From the NCBI GenBank assembly GCA_034180345.1, contig JAXFOQ010000040.1, positions 1 through 64,000 on the forward strand: 64,000 bases of DNA, written 5' to 3'. Numbering within the stretch: position 1 is the first letter of the stretch; every line of letters starts with the position of its first letter. The notes under the pieces are model-generated. The model worked only from the letters and a program-made list of their open reading frames with translations, was not told the origin of the DNA and made no database searches. The translations under genes and the position numbers were made by a program. Positions 46,391 to 54,968 of the stretch are shown one piece after another. This DNA is from RGIG5681 sp034180345. Lineage in GTDB: Bacteria; Bacillota_I; Bacilli_A; Erysipelotrichales; Erysipelotrichaceae.

Positions 46391-47119
46391 CACTCAGTTA
46401 AATATAATATAACTAAATTTCCAGAACCAACCGAAATAATATTGGAAGTTGATAAAAAAGAATTTGTAGAACTTTTTGGAGAATTATTGAAAATTGAGAA
46501 TATTTTAAGAAACTTTGATGAGTTTGAAAACTTTGAAAAAATTATTTCAGATAGGCAGATGCAAGACATGAAGAGTGTCTATGTTGATATTAGAGAAAGC
46601 ATTATAAACCCAAGGAATGGCGAAAAAATCGATTTTTCTGACATTGAATTTCAAATTGATTTACTTAAAACAGATGAAATTAATTTAGATTATATTTTAG
46701 CTTTGATATTAGAAAAATCAAAAGAAAATGATGATGTAGAAAGTCTAAAAGCAGAAGTTCGCAGAGTAATCAGATCTTCTTTTGGAACAAGGGCAAAAGA
46801 AGAATTGATCATGGACTTTATAAATGTAACAAGATTGTCAGAATTAAAGAATACTGATGATATTCTTGAAGCTTTTTATAGTTTTGCAAGAAAAGAAAAG
46901 GAAGTTAAAATAAAAGATTTGATTGCATAGGAAAAACTTAAAGAAGATTCAACCCGTTTTATAGAAAAAGCAATTAGTAAAGGATATGTTGAATATGTCG
47001 GTGATGAATTAGACCGCATCCTGCCACCAACTTCGCGCAGATGTGGTGCAAGAGAAAAGAAGAAAGAAATAGTATTGGAAAAGGTAAGAAAAATTGCGGA
47101 AGTCTTTGTGGGAATTTAG
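46391..47119 (+). pseudogene. hsdR: 3' remnant of a type I restriction gene hsdR
   Basis: An open frame from 46391 reads through ITKFPEPTEIILEVDKKEF, ILEAFYSFARKEKEVKIKDLIA, then a TAG at 46928-46930, and continues in the same frame with STRFIEKAISKGYVEY, LDRILPPTSRR and KVRKIAEVFVGI to a stop at 47117-47119. This is the C-terminal helical domain of type I restriction subunit R, the part that docks onto the methylase. Motor and nuclease domains, hsdM and hsdS are missing, so it is a relic. It lies just beyond the 3' end of a tRNA-Ser gene, a common integration point. Confidence 0.85.
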
Positions 47120-47160
47120 TTTATCTTTATAGTTATAGACCATTAAAATTAAATAAAAAT

Positions 47161-47203
47161 AAGACCTATTGTAACAAGCGATAAAAGTAGTGCAATAGGT
47201 CTT
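47161..47203. terminator. Hairpin between the hsdR relic and tRNA-Ser
   Basis: AAGACCTATTG (47161-47171) pairs with CAATAGGTCTT (47193-47203). The minus strand continues with ATTTTTATTT, so it best serves as terminator for the tRNA-Ser transcript. Confidence 0.65.
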
Positions 47204-47330
47204 TTAGTTAATGCATTTTCTATTGATAATAAAAAGTAACACAGATTTAAGAAAAAATAAAAATATCAATGATTATAATTGAGCTAAAATCATTGATATA
47301 TAAGGGTTTGTTGAGAAGATTTTTAAAAAA

Positions 47331-47421
47331 TGGCGGAGATGGTGGGATTCGAACCCACGCGCCCATTGCTGGACAAAACGATTTCGAGTCGTTCTCGTTA
47401 TGACCACTTCGATACATCTCC
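47331..47421 (-). tRNA. tRNA-Ser (anticodon CGA)
   Basis: The minus strand folds into a class II tRNA: acceptor GGAGATG...CATCTCC, anticodon arm AACGA-CTCGAAA-TCGTT giving anticodon CGA (reads UCG), a long variable arm and a T arm with GGTTCGAATCC. The CCA end is encoded (47331-47333). Length is 91 nt, normal for tRNA-Ser. Confidence 0.97.
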
Positions 47422-47450
47422 GTACTTACTAATATATACTTATCTTTTGT

Positions 47451-48182
47451 TTATTTCAATGTAAAGATATAGTTATGTTCATCCGATAATTGATCATTGA
47501 ATTGATAATTTAACATATTAAAATATTTAAGTTTTTGATAATCATTTATTTTATTAATTGCGCAATATCTTACAAAGGCACCACGAGCCGCCTTAAGTGC
47601 CGTAGCTTTTACAAGGTATTTATTATTACGATATTCATTAAAAGAGATATTGATAATTTTAGCTTTTTTAAGATGGGGTATGATGGCTTTTGCGTATTCA
47701 TCACTTGCAAGATTGATGATTATTTCATTTTCCTGATCAATGCTTTCAGCAAGTTTATCACCCCAAAAATCATATAAATTATTAAAATTATCAATGGATA
47801 GCTTGGCTTGAAATTCTAAACGATAGGGTTCAATACCATCAAAGGCTCTGAGTAGCCCATAATATCCTGAGATAATCAATAGGTGATTATTTAAATAATT
47901 TAAAGAATCATTATCTAAACTGATCGGTGAGATATTTTTATATTGGATGCCATAATAACTATATATTGCTGGTGTTGGTAATTGTTTATTATATAGACGC
48001 TCATAGTTTAATTGGGCTATTTTATCATTACAATTCCAAATACTTTTAATCTCTTGAAATGACATAGTTAATAATTTTTGTTTAATTTTTTCTTTAATGT
48101 TATTAAATAAGGGTATTGATAATTCAATATCAACTTCACTTTCATCAATCATAGTCTTGGCTGGAGAAATAATCATTTTCAT
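47451..48182 (-). CDS. yaaA: Peroxide stress protein YaaA
   Basis: A 243-residue cytosolic protein of the YaaA/DUF328 family, which binds DNA and lowers free iron damage during peroxide stress. Start MKMIISPAKTM is the family signature, followed by LYNKQLPTPAIYSYYGIQYK, LIISGYYGLLRAFDGIEPYRLEF and LASDEYAKAI. It diverges from the aldo-keto reductase gene. There is no Shine-Dalgarno; a minus-strand TAATAT ends six bases before the ATG, so the transcript may be leaderless. Confidence 0.94.
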   Translation of the reverse strand: MKMIISPAKTMIDESEVDIELSIPLFNNIKEKIKQKLLTMSFQEIKSIWNCNDKIAQLNYERLYNKQLPTPAIYSYYGIQYKNISPISLDNDSLNYLNNHLLIISGYYGLLRAFDGIEPYRLEFQAKLSIDNFNNLYDFWGDKLAESIDQENEIIINLASDEYAKAIIPHLKKAKIINISFNEYRNNKYLVKATALKAARGAFVRYCAINKINDYQKLKYFNMLNYQFNDQLSDEHNYIFTLK

Positions 48183-48188
48183 AAATAA

Positions 48189-48232
48189 ATATTAGCATAA
48201 AATAAGATATTGAGTATTGAATGTGCTAATAT
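48189..48232. promoter_or_regulatory. Divergent -10 boxes of yaaA and the aldo-keto reductase
   Basis: TAATAT on the minus strand (48189-48194) and TAATAT on the plus strand (48227-48232) each sit six bases before a start codon. Neither gene has a Shine-Dalgarno; -35 elements are poor. Confidence 0.5.
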
Positions 48233-48238
48233 TTGTCT

Positions 48239-49078
48239 ATGGAATATAAAGTATTGAATAATGGTATTAAGATGCCTAAGATGGCGCTAGGAACATTTAA
48301 GTTGGATGTTAATGATGAAAATGAAGCGGCTATTGTAAAGGCATTAAATTTAGGCTTTAGGCATATTGATACTGCTACTTGGTATCACAATGAGGATATG
48401 GTTGGAAAAGCTGTTAAGAAAAGTGGTATTAAGCGTGAAGAGATATTTATTACGACCAAATTAAACAATGATACCAGAGGTTATGATGAAACTAAAAAAG
48501 CCATTGAATTAAGTTTAATGATGTTGGGTGTTGAATATTTAGATTTATATCTTTTGCATTGGCCAGCACCAGTTAAATTTAGACATGATTATAATAATTA
48601 TAATCTTCAATCTTGGAGAGCTATGGAAGAATATTATAAACTCGGTAAAATTAAAGCTATTGGGGTTAGTAATTTTATGGTTCATCACTTTGAGGGTTTT
48701 TATGATGAAGTTGAAATTAAACCGATGGTAAATCAAATTGAAATTCACCCTGGATATTGTGATGAGAATGTTGTTGAATATTGTCATAAACATGATATTG
48801 CAATTGTGGCCTATTCTCCTTTAGGAAGAGGAAATCTAATTGATGATGATAGGGTTAAAATGATTGCTGAAAGTTTAAAGAAAAGTCCATCACAAGTATT
48901 AATCAGTTATATTATTTCACAATATGATGCTTGTATTGTCAGAAGCACCAATCAAAAACATTTAATTGATAATTTGAATGTTGATTTTATTCTGGATGAG
49001 AAAACCATTAAAATTTTAGCTAGTGATAATGATAAGGCTAATCGTTTATCTAAAGATCCTGATAATTCTAATCAATAA
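48239..49078 (+). CDS. Aldo/keto reductase
   Basis: An NADPH-dependent carbonyl reductase of about 279 residues. Signatures in order: LGTFKL, GFRHIDTATWYHNEDMVGKAV with catalytic Asp and Tyr, TTKL with the active-site Lys, LYLLHWP with the His, IGVSNFMVHH and VNQIEIHP. It resembles the 2,5-diketo-gluconate reductase/YvgN group that detoxifies methylglyoxal and other aldehydes; the exact substrate is not shown. The ATG at 48239 is chosen over an in-frame TTG two codons upstream because a -10 box ends six bases before it. Confidence 0.95.
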   Translation: MEYKVLNNGIKMPKMALGTFKLDVNDENEAAIVKALNLGFRHIDTATWYHNEDMVGKAVKKSGIKREEIFITTKLNNDTRGYDETKKAIELSLMMLGVEYLDLYLLHWPAPVKFRHDYNNYNLQSWRAMEEYYKLGKIKAIGVSNFMVHHFEGFYDEVEIKPMVNQIEIHPGYCDENVVEYCHKHDIAIVAYSPLGRGNLIDDDRVKMIAESLKKSPSQVLISYIISQYDACIVRSTNQKHLIDNLNVDFILDEKTIKILASDNDKANRLSKDPDNSNQ

Positions 49079-49079
49079 T

Positions 49080-49106
49080 TTAGCAATATTATTTTAATAA
49101 TGCTAA
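49080..49106. promoter_or_regulatory. CIRCE-like inverted repeat with 9-bp spacing
   Basis: TTAGCAATA, nine bases, TAATGCTAA. This matches the HrcA operator CIRCE (TTAGCACTC-N9-GAGTGCTAA) at 14 of 18 arm positions with the correct spacing. It starts just after the aldo-keto reductase stop, 143 bp before hsp20, and could instead be a weak terminator stem. Confidence 0.4.
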
Positions 49107-49166
49107 ATAATATTTATTTAAAAATAGCTATATAAATAGTTATTTTTTTAATTTATTTAGTTATTT

Positions 49167-49208
49167 TTAGCACTTAACATTTGACATTGCTAAAAAAAGT
49201 GCTAATAT
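49167..49208 (+). promoter_or_regulatory. hsp20 promoter inside a second CIRCE-type inverted repeat
   Basis: TTGACA (49181-49186), 16 bp, TAATAT (49203-49208). The promoter is framed by TTAGCACTT (49167-49175) and AAGTGCTAA (49197-49205). Each arm matches a CIRCE half-site at eight of nine positions, but they are 21 bp apart instead of nine. The right arm overlaps the -10. Confidence 0.65.
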
Positions 49209-49248
49209 AAAGATGTAGTTAGAGATATTACTACAAGGAGGACAAAAG

Positions 49249-49665
49249 ATGAGATTTATACCTAGTAAAAACAATTTCTTTGAAGATGTATTTGATTCTG
49301 TATTAAACACACCGTCATTTGGAGGAGGTAGCATTATGAAAACAGATATTTATGAAAAAGATGGAAAATATAATTTGATTATCGAAGCACCAGGATACAA
49401 GAGGGAAGATATTAACATTTCCTTGTATCAAGGTAATTTAACTATTAGTTTATCTAAGAATGAAACTACCGAAGAAAAAGATGGCAAGGGCAATGTTATC
49501 AGACAAGAGCGTTATAGTGGTAATTGTTCTAGAACTTTCTATGTGGGTGAGGGTATTCGTGAATCAGATATTGTCGCATCACTTGAGGAAGGGGAGCTTA
49601 AAATTTCACTTCCGACTGCTAAACAAAAAGAAATTGAAGAACGAAAGACTATATCTATTTTATAA
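49249..49665 (+). CDS. hsp20: Small heat-shock protein, Hsp20/alpha-crystallin family
   Basis: A 138-residue ATP-independent chaperone that holds unfolding proteins. A short N-terminal arm (MRFIPSKNNFFEDVFDSVLN) is followed by the alpha-crystallin domain: DIYEKDGKYNLIIEAPGYKREDINISL, RQERYSGNCSRTFYVGEGI and LEEGELKISLP, then a short tail. AAGGAGG precedes the ATG. The promoter region with CIRCE-like arms indicates heat-shock control by HrcA (inference). A terminator follows. Confidence 0.95.
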   Translation: MRFIPSKNNFFEDVFDSVLNTPSFGGGSIMKTDIYEKDGKYNLIIEAPGYKREDINISLYQGNLTISLSKNETTEEKDGKGNVIRQERYSGNCSRTFYVGEGIRESDIVASLEEGELKISLPTAKQKEIEERKTISIL

Positions 49666-49670
49666 CTTAA

Positions 49671-49695
49671 AAAGGAACTCGTCATGAGTTCCTTT
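49671..49695. terminator. Bidirectional terminator between hsp20 and the lic operon
   Basis: AAAGGAACTC (49671-49680), loop GTCAT, GAGTTCCTTT (49686-49695). The minus strand continues with TTTTTAAG. The stem touches the stop codon of the minus-strand gene. Confidence 0.75.
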
Positions 49696-50461
49696 AATAT
49701 GGGTTATTTTTTTCAAAATCAGGATCGTATTGTTTAGCTTCTTCAATACTGTCAAATTCCAGAATAACACCATCATTATAAGATTTAAGTTCTAATTTTA
49801 ATTCATCCAAGTGTTGCATATATAAAGCTTCCCAAACATTATTTTTAACTGCTTCCTCGTCAAATCTTCGCATGAGAATATCCACGAATTTCTTACTAAA
49901 ATCTTGATTGAAGTAAACATGTCCCAGCATAATATCAGCATCTTGACCACCAATTACAACATCATTGATTATCTTATGTTCATCGGTTTTAAGGCACCAT
50001 TCATCAGTTTTTCCGTTGATGTGAATTGATGAGTAATAACTTTGGTAGTTGTATTGTTCAAAGACATTTTCAGTAAAATAATTATCAACAGAACAAATGT
50101 AACTATTTTTTAAAATATCCTTAACCAGGATCAATGAACCCGTATTATTTCTGGTGTTATAACTGTCATTTTCAATAATATGAATATGGTATTTATCTTT
50201 AAGATAATAGAACATTTCTTTTTTATATCCGACAATTAAGTAAATATCATCAATACCTGCATCCTGAAGTTGTTTGATTTGTCTTTCAACCAAAACCTCA
50301 CCCTTTATCTTGGCTAGACCCTTGGGTTTTATTGTACTTAGTGGTTGGAACCTGCTTGAAAGTCCCGCAGCCATGATAATGGCGTTATCAACCTTAAAAT
50401 CCCTAAGGGCTGCATAATTTTTATTTTTTAAAAAGTTTTCAAATTCTTGTTTATTTATCAT
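49694..50461 (-). CDS. licC: LicC-like CTP:phosphocholine cytidylyltransferase
   Basis: A 255-residue nucleotidyltransferase. The signature VDNAIIMAAGLSSRFQPLSTIKPKGLAKIKGEVLVERQI starts near residue 24; SVDNYFTEN holds the metal-binding Asp. The family makes CDP-choline from phosphocholine and CTP. It overlaps the transporter gene by 11 bp, and a choline-kinase fusion lies upstream, which supports the licABC assignment. A short N-terminal helical extension (20 residues) precedes the catalytic domain. Confidence 0.85.
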   Translation of the reverse strand: MINKQEFENFLKNKNYAALRDFKVDNAIIMAAGLSSRFQPLSTIKPKGLAKIKGEVLVERQIKQLQDAGIDDIYLIVGYKKEMFYYLKDKYHIHIIENDSYNTRNNTGSLILVKDILKNSYICSVDNYFTENVFEQYNYQSYYSSIHINGKTDEWCLKTDEHKIINDVVIGGQDADIMLGHVYFNQDFSKKFVDILMRRFDEEAVKNNVWEALYMQHLDELKLELKSYNDGVILEFDSIEEAKQYDPDFEKNNPY

Positions 50462-51350
50462 ATGCTGAAATCAATCCACTTCCGACAATAACCAGTCCTA
50501 AAATAATATCTTTGAGTGAGGGAACTGTTTTTAAAATAAAGAAACTCACAATAATCGCAAAGGCGCTGTAGCTGATATTTAAAGCCATCGTCTTACTGGC
50601 ACCGATTTGTTGGAATGAGCGATAGTAAAATAAATATGAAATAGTACCAAAGAAGGCGCTGATAAAGACAATTAAAATTAAATTGCTGGAAATAAGCTCC
50701 GAGGTTAAGCCCCATGCCTTGAATAAATTGATGATTACTAAGGCATAGAAAATCATTGAAATTGTTTGTCTGATTTGTAGTGCAACCTCATTATTGACAT
50801 TTTCATTTTGTAAGCCATAGGTACAAATTACTCCCTCACTTGCCCAAGCAATAACACAAATAAGTGCCAAAGCAATTCCTAGCCACAGGTTGGTAATTTG
50901 TCCATCATTGGTATAGCCCAATAAGATGATGGCACCAATAGCGATAAATAAGGCGATAATTTGATAAGGCTTTCGTTTTTCCTTTAAGAATATCCAAGCC
51001 ATGAGTGAACCTAAGGCAGGATATAGGGATGAAATAATAGCGGTTAATGAGGGGCCAATTAAGCCAATAGCAGTGATATAGGCACTCATACCAATTGGTC
51101 CACCCAGTATTGCTGCCAACATGATAAATTTACCACCCCGTGTTTTAAGGGTATTGAAGGTTTCTTTTAATTTCCCTTTTATACCCATATATACCAACAT
51201 AAAGATGGAACTACATAGGTCGTGTAAAAAGGTTGAAACCAGGGGCGCAATCAACATAACCCTAGCATCACCGGTGATTTTACCTAAGATAATCGAAATA
51301 ATAACGGTATCAAAAGCCCAAAAAACACCTGATAATAATCCACTTAACAT
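50451..51350 (-). CDS. licB: LicB-like choline permease (DMT/EamA family)
   Basis: A 299-residue membrane protein with ten hydrophobic segments in two EamA repeats, ending at the conserved IILGLVIVGSGLISAYDK. The start LSGLLSGVFWAFDTVIIS resembles LicB, which imports choline for decoration of teichoic or capsular polymers. It lies between choline kinase/cytidylyltransferase genes, which decides the assignment; the substrate is otherwise not visible. It is followed by licC with an 11-bp overlap. Confidence 0.87.
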   Translation of the reverse strand: MLSGLLSGVFWAFDTVIISIILGKITGDARVMLIAPLVSTFLHDLCSSIFMLVYMGIKGKLKETFNTLKTRGGKFIMLAAILGGPIGMSAYITAIGLIGPSLTAIISSLYPALGSLMAWIFLKEKRKPYQIIALFIAIGAIILLGYTNDGQITNLWLGIALALICVIAWASEGVICTYGLQNENVNNEVALQIRQTISMIFYALVIINLFKAWGLTSELISSNLILIVFISAFFGTISYLFYYRSFQQIGASKTMALNISYSAFAIIVSFFILKTVPSLKDIILGLVIVGSGLISAYDK

Positions 51351-51352
51351 TT

Positions 51353-53089
51353 TTACTCTCCTAAAGAACTAAATTCTTTAATATTTTTAGTTTCATTTTT
51401 AATAATTTGGAAGTAGTCTTTGGCATAACGATATTGACGATATGAATACTCACCAAAGTCAATACCTAATTGGTATTTAAATTCACACCAATTACTCCAA
51501 AGCATACCTGCAATAGCCATATAAGCATATATTTTATATCTAATTTTATCAGGGCACTGATATTCATAATATATATCAATGACCTCATCTGCCCCCTTGC
51601 GATCAAGCAGGGCATAGATAATAAACATCGCAATATCCAGATCCTTATCCTGCATACCTGCATATTCAAAGTCTAATAAGCGAATATTTCCTTGGTTATC
51701 AATGATAAAGTTATCATGGTTGGCATCAATATGACATAAAACATATTTAATATCGAAGCTATCAATAACTTTTTTAAGTTTCATAATATTCGTTTTGGTT
51801 TTGGTATAATCAGGATACATTGAACGATGTTTCATTAAATCTTCATAAAAATCAATCAATTCAAAAATTTTAAAATGATGTTTTACAGTTAAATTACCAG
51901 TATGTAATTTTTTAAGTAAATTCATACAATTTGATAATTCTTGTTTATTATTAGGATCTAAACTATGTGAATATTCAATAAATTCAGTAATTTTATAACC
52001 ATTGTCAGGGTTAAAGTATAAAACTTTATCAGAGATATTCAAAGGGCTGATGACATCATAGACTGCCTTTTCTTGGTGGCGGTTGATTAGTTGATCAGTT
52101 CCAGCCCCAGGCATCCTCATGATGTAGCGTTTATTTTTTATTGTAAAGATGAAGGAATTATTGGTCATCCCCGCCTTCAACAATTCGATTTTTTCAATAT
52201 CTTTACATTCAACTTTAAAAACATTTTTAATAATATTAAGTGTTTCGTTTTCAAGACTTTCAGAGTTATAGTCATAGCTGATGACATCATTATAAGAATT
52301 AAATTCTCTTACTCCATCAAGGAAAAGTGCTGGAATAAACATCTTGTCATTTTCAAATAGTAAGTCGTCATAATAACATTGGTAGTCGGTATTATTTTTA
52401 AGGATTTGATAATATTTGGATGCTGATATTTTGTCGATAAACATCAGCCCGCCACAGGTTTCAAAACCTTCACCAGCAGTTTTAATGACCTCATTTTTTT
52501 TATTTAAGGTTACATAGGCATTTTGATCAACAGTCTTTTTAAGTCCATACCATGAAGAAACATTATTTCTGATAAAAATATTTTCTTCCAAGTAAATATC
52601 ACAAGGAATGATATAGGTATTATTAAGTTCTTCTTTGGCAAGGGCCAAACTATAGGCATTGCTGTAATCTTTATATTTATTATTGATGATTAAATCAACA
52701 TGGTATTTATCAACTAGATAGTCGAATTTTTCCTTTTGGTAGCCGATGATAATTTTAATATTGTCGATTCCGGCCTCCTTTAATTGTTTAATCAGTCTTT
52801 CAATCAATACTTCATTGTTGATTTTTAAAAAGGCCTTAGAAATATTACGACTGATGGGGGTAAGACGGGTAGCAGGTCCTGCTGCCAAGATAATAGCATT
52901 GACATTTTTAGCAATTATATTTTGATTGATTAAGTGATTGGAATTATCAATTATATTTTGTTTTTTAAGTGAAGTGAGTGTTTTGTTCACAAGCCCTAAG
53001 GAAATGTTGTTTTTTGTGGCTATTTCCCTTTGGTTGTGGAATTGATTGTTTATGATAGAATCTAAAATAAGATATTCATTATTGTTCAT
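51353..53089 (-). CDS. licA: Fusion of helix-turn-helix, cytidylyltransferase and choline kinase (LicA-like)
   Basis: A 578-residue three-part protein. Residues 1-48 look like a winged helix (FHNQREIATKNNISLGLVNKTL). Residues 62-290 are a nucleotidyltransferase (NAIILAAGPATRLTPISRN, then IPCDIYLEENIF). Residues 295-578 are a choline/ethanolamine kinase (FIFTIKNKRYIMRMPG, catalytic CHIDANHDNFI, metal-binding LLDFEYAG). The enzyme could phosphorylate choline and also form CDP-choline. GGAGGTAATATT precedes the ATG; it is first in the lic operon. The HTH suggests self-regulation or fold re-use; that is inference. Confidence 0.92.
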   Translation of the reverse strand: MNNNEYLILDSIINNQFHNQREIATKNNISLGLVNKTLTSLKKQNIIDNSNHLINQNIIAKNVNAIILAAGPATRLTPISRNISKAFLKINNEVLIERLIKQLKEAGIDNIKIIIGYQKEKFDYLVDKYHVDLIINNKYKDYSNAYSLALAKEELNNTYIIPCDIYLEENIFIRNNVSSWYGLKKTVDQNAYVTLNKKNEVIKTAGEGFETCGGLMFIDKISASKYYQILKNNTDYQCYYDDLLFENDKMFIPALFLDGVREFNSYNDVISYDYNSESLENETLNIIKNVFKVECKDIEKIELLKAGMTNNSFIFTIKNKRYIMRMPGAGTDQLINRHQEKAVYDVISPLNISDKVLYFNPDNGYKITEFIEYSHSLDPNNKQELSNCMNLLKKLHTGNLTVKHHFKIFELIDFYEDLMKHRSMYPDYTKTKTNIMKLKKVIDSFDIKYVLCHIDANHDNFIIDNQGNIRLLDFEYAGMQDKDLDIAMFIIYALLDRKGADEVIDIYYEYQCPDKIRYKIYAYMAIAGMLWSNWCEFKYQLGIDFGEYSYRQYRYAKDYFQIIKNETKNIKEFSSLGE

Positions 53090-53161
53090 AATATTACCTC
53101 CATATAAATTATATGAACAATAAGTGATTAAATCAAGCCATTTAGACGATATTGAATAATT

Positions 53162-54364
53162 TTATTGGTGAAATTTATTTAATTGATGAGAATATAAGCT
53201 ATGCCTTCCTGAAATAATAAAAGTTATCACTATAATTTTCATAAAATAATGTAAGTAATGAATATTAAATAATTCAATCGCCAGGGCAAGTGATGCGATA
53301 GGGCATTTAGTCAAAGCCACAAAGTAGGCAATCATAGCACAGGCAATAAAAAGACTTGATGGTAAATTAAATATTCCTGAAAAGGTCATACCGATACCAG
53401 CACCAATTGCCAGAGTTGGAACAATTTCACCACCCTTAAAACCAGCACCTAAAACAATTGAAGTTAAGATTATTTTAAGAAGAAAGCTATAAGCATTGCT
53501 GCTTCCCTTAAAGGATGCTTGAATGATATTTATTCCACCACTATAATATATTTTATCTTTTAATATAGCTGTAATTAGGATGAAAATTAAGGCACCGATA
53601 ATAATTCTAAGGTAGGGATTAGGGAAATGATGCTCAAAGATTTTTTTGGTTAAGTGCAGTGTTTTAATAAAGACATTAGAAAAGATGGTGATGATGATTG
53701 CCAAAAAGATTAGTGCTAATAAAATGATGATGCTAAATTTGTCAATATTGGGATCAAGATTAAAAGTTATTGGACTACCGATAATTAAGGTTCTGATTTT
53801 AGCGGCAATAAGGGCCGAAATAAGGGTAGGTAATAAATTTTTTAAATAGATATTACCGACAACTAAGATTTCAAGACAAAAGATAGCGGCTGTTAACGGT
53901 GTTCCAAATAGACCACTAAAACAAGCACTCATACCACAAAAGATTAGTGTTTCCTGTTCCCTGGCATTTAATTTAATCAGTTTAGTAAAAAAGTTTGAAA
54001 CACTACTTCCAAGTACCAGTGCTGCCCCTTCTTTTCCAACAGAAGCACCTCCCAGATGCGATAGAGTGGTGGCGATAAAAATCAATATTCCCTGGATGGG
54101 CTTAATATTATGATTATTGTTTAAGGCATAGATAAGCTGATTGGGTCCATCAATATTATTTTCTTTTAATTTCTTAGTGATAAAAATGATAAGCATACCA
54201 AATATTGGTAACAGGTAGATGATAAATGTATGGTGCTTCCATAGATCATCTGCAAGATCAATTAACATTTCAAAGATAACGCCAATACTACCGACAACAA
54301 GCCCAGCACCGATGGCAATCATCAATAATTTAAGTTTTTTAAGGTCGTAAATTTCATCGTTCAT
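53162..54364 (-). CDS. CLC-family channel/antiporter, close to the fluoride (CLC-F) clade
   Basis: A 400-residue membrane protein with about ten to twelve helices. The motifs THLSHLGGASVGKEG-like (here LSHLGGASVGKEGAALVLG), FGTPLTAAIF and GAGFKGGEIVPTLAIGA agree with CLC transporters; the GAGFKGGE form and short length are typical of CLC-F F-/H+ antiporters rather than chloride channels. No fluoride riboswitch is present upstream. The ATG at 54364 removes an unlikely nine-residue extension. A minus-strand TATTAT lies eight bases before it. It diverges from the NUDIX gene. Confidence 0.85.
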   Translation of the reverse strand: MNDEIYDLKKLKLLMIAIGAGLVVGSIGVIFEMLIDLADDLWKHHTFIIYLLPIFGMLIIFITKKLKENNIDGPNQLIYALNNNHNIKPIQGILIFIATTLSHLGGASVGKEGAALVLGSSVSNFFTKLIKLNAREQETLIFCGMSACFSGLFGTPLTAAIFCLEILVVGNIYLKNLLPTLISALIAAKIRTLIIGSPITFNLDPNIDKFSIIILLALIFLAIIITIFSNVFIKTLHLTKKIFEHHFPNPYLRIIIGALIFILITAILKDKIYYSGGINIIQASFKGSSNAYSFLLKIILTSIVLGAGFKGGEIVPTLAIGAGIGMTFSGIFNLPSSLFIACAMIAYFVALTKCPIASLALAIELFNIHYLHYFMKIIVITFIISGRHSLYSHQLNKFHQ

Positions 54365-54443
54365 AATTAACAATAATACACCAAAAATCACTAAAACATC
54401 ATCTTTATTATGCTATAATTTATGAGATTATAAGGAGATAATG

Positions 54444-54968
54444 ATGGAAAAAACATATAAAAGTGATGAGATCTATCATGGGAAGATTATTAATCTGTTA
54501 AAAGATGAGGTTATTTTAGATGATGGTCAACATAGCTATCGTGAAGTTGTTGAACATAGGGGTGGTGCCTGTATTGCGATTGAAGATTTGGATGGTAAGT
54601 TTATCATGGTTAAACAATATCGTTATGCCCAAAAATGTGAAGTCTTGGAATTTTGCGCTGGTAAATTAGAACCAGAAGAAAAGCCTGATGTTACGGTTAT
54701 TCGTGAGGCTATTGAAGAAACGGGTTATGATGTGGAATTGGTCCATGATTTCGGTTATATGATGCCAACCCCAGGTTATGTTAGTGAAAGAATTTATTTG
54801 TATCATGGCAGGGTTAAGGCTTATCTTGGTCAAACCTTTGATGAAGATGAAAAAATTGAACTTTACCATTATAGTTTAGATGAAATAGAAATGATGATTA
54901 AAAAAGGAGAAATTGTTGATGCCAAGACTATTTGTCTGGTATATCATTTGAGGAATATTGAACAATGA
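54444..54968 (+). CDS. NUDIX hydrolase (ADP-ribose pyrophosphatase type)
   Basis: A 174-residue cytosolic hydrolase. The Nudix box is complete: GKLEPEEKPDVTVIREAIEE followed by TGY, with all metal-binding Glu residues. The flanking HRGGACIAIEDLDGKFIMVKQYR and TPGYVSERIYLY match the ADP-ribose pyrophosphatase (NudF) group. The second of two adjacent ATGs (54444) has the better distance to AAGGAG. It overlaps queT by 4 bp. Confidence 0.94.
   Translation: MEKTYKSDEIYHGKIINLLKDEVILDDGQHSYREVVEHRGGACIAIEDLDGKFIMVKQYRYAQKCEVLEFCAGKLEPEEKPDVTVIREAIEETGYDVELVHDFGYMMPTPGYVSERIYLYHGRVKAYLGQTFDEDEKIELYHYSLDEIEMMIKKGEIVDAKTICLVYHLRNIEQ

Noticed and set aside
47120..47330. Attachment-site duplication of the tRNA-Ser 3' end near the hsdR relic
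   Set aside because: No second copy of the T-arm/acceptor sequence was seen between 46329 and 47330, so an att pair is not supported.
54365..54443. Fluoride riboswitch upstream of the CLC gene
   Set aside because: Only 79 bp separate the two divergent starts and no crcB-type pseudoknot sequence is visible.
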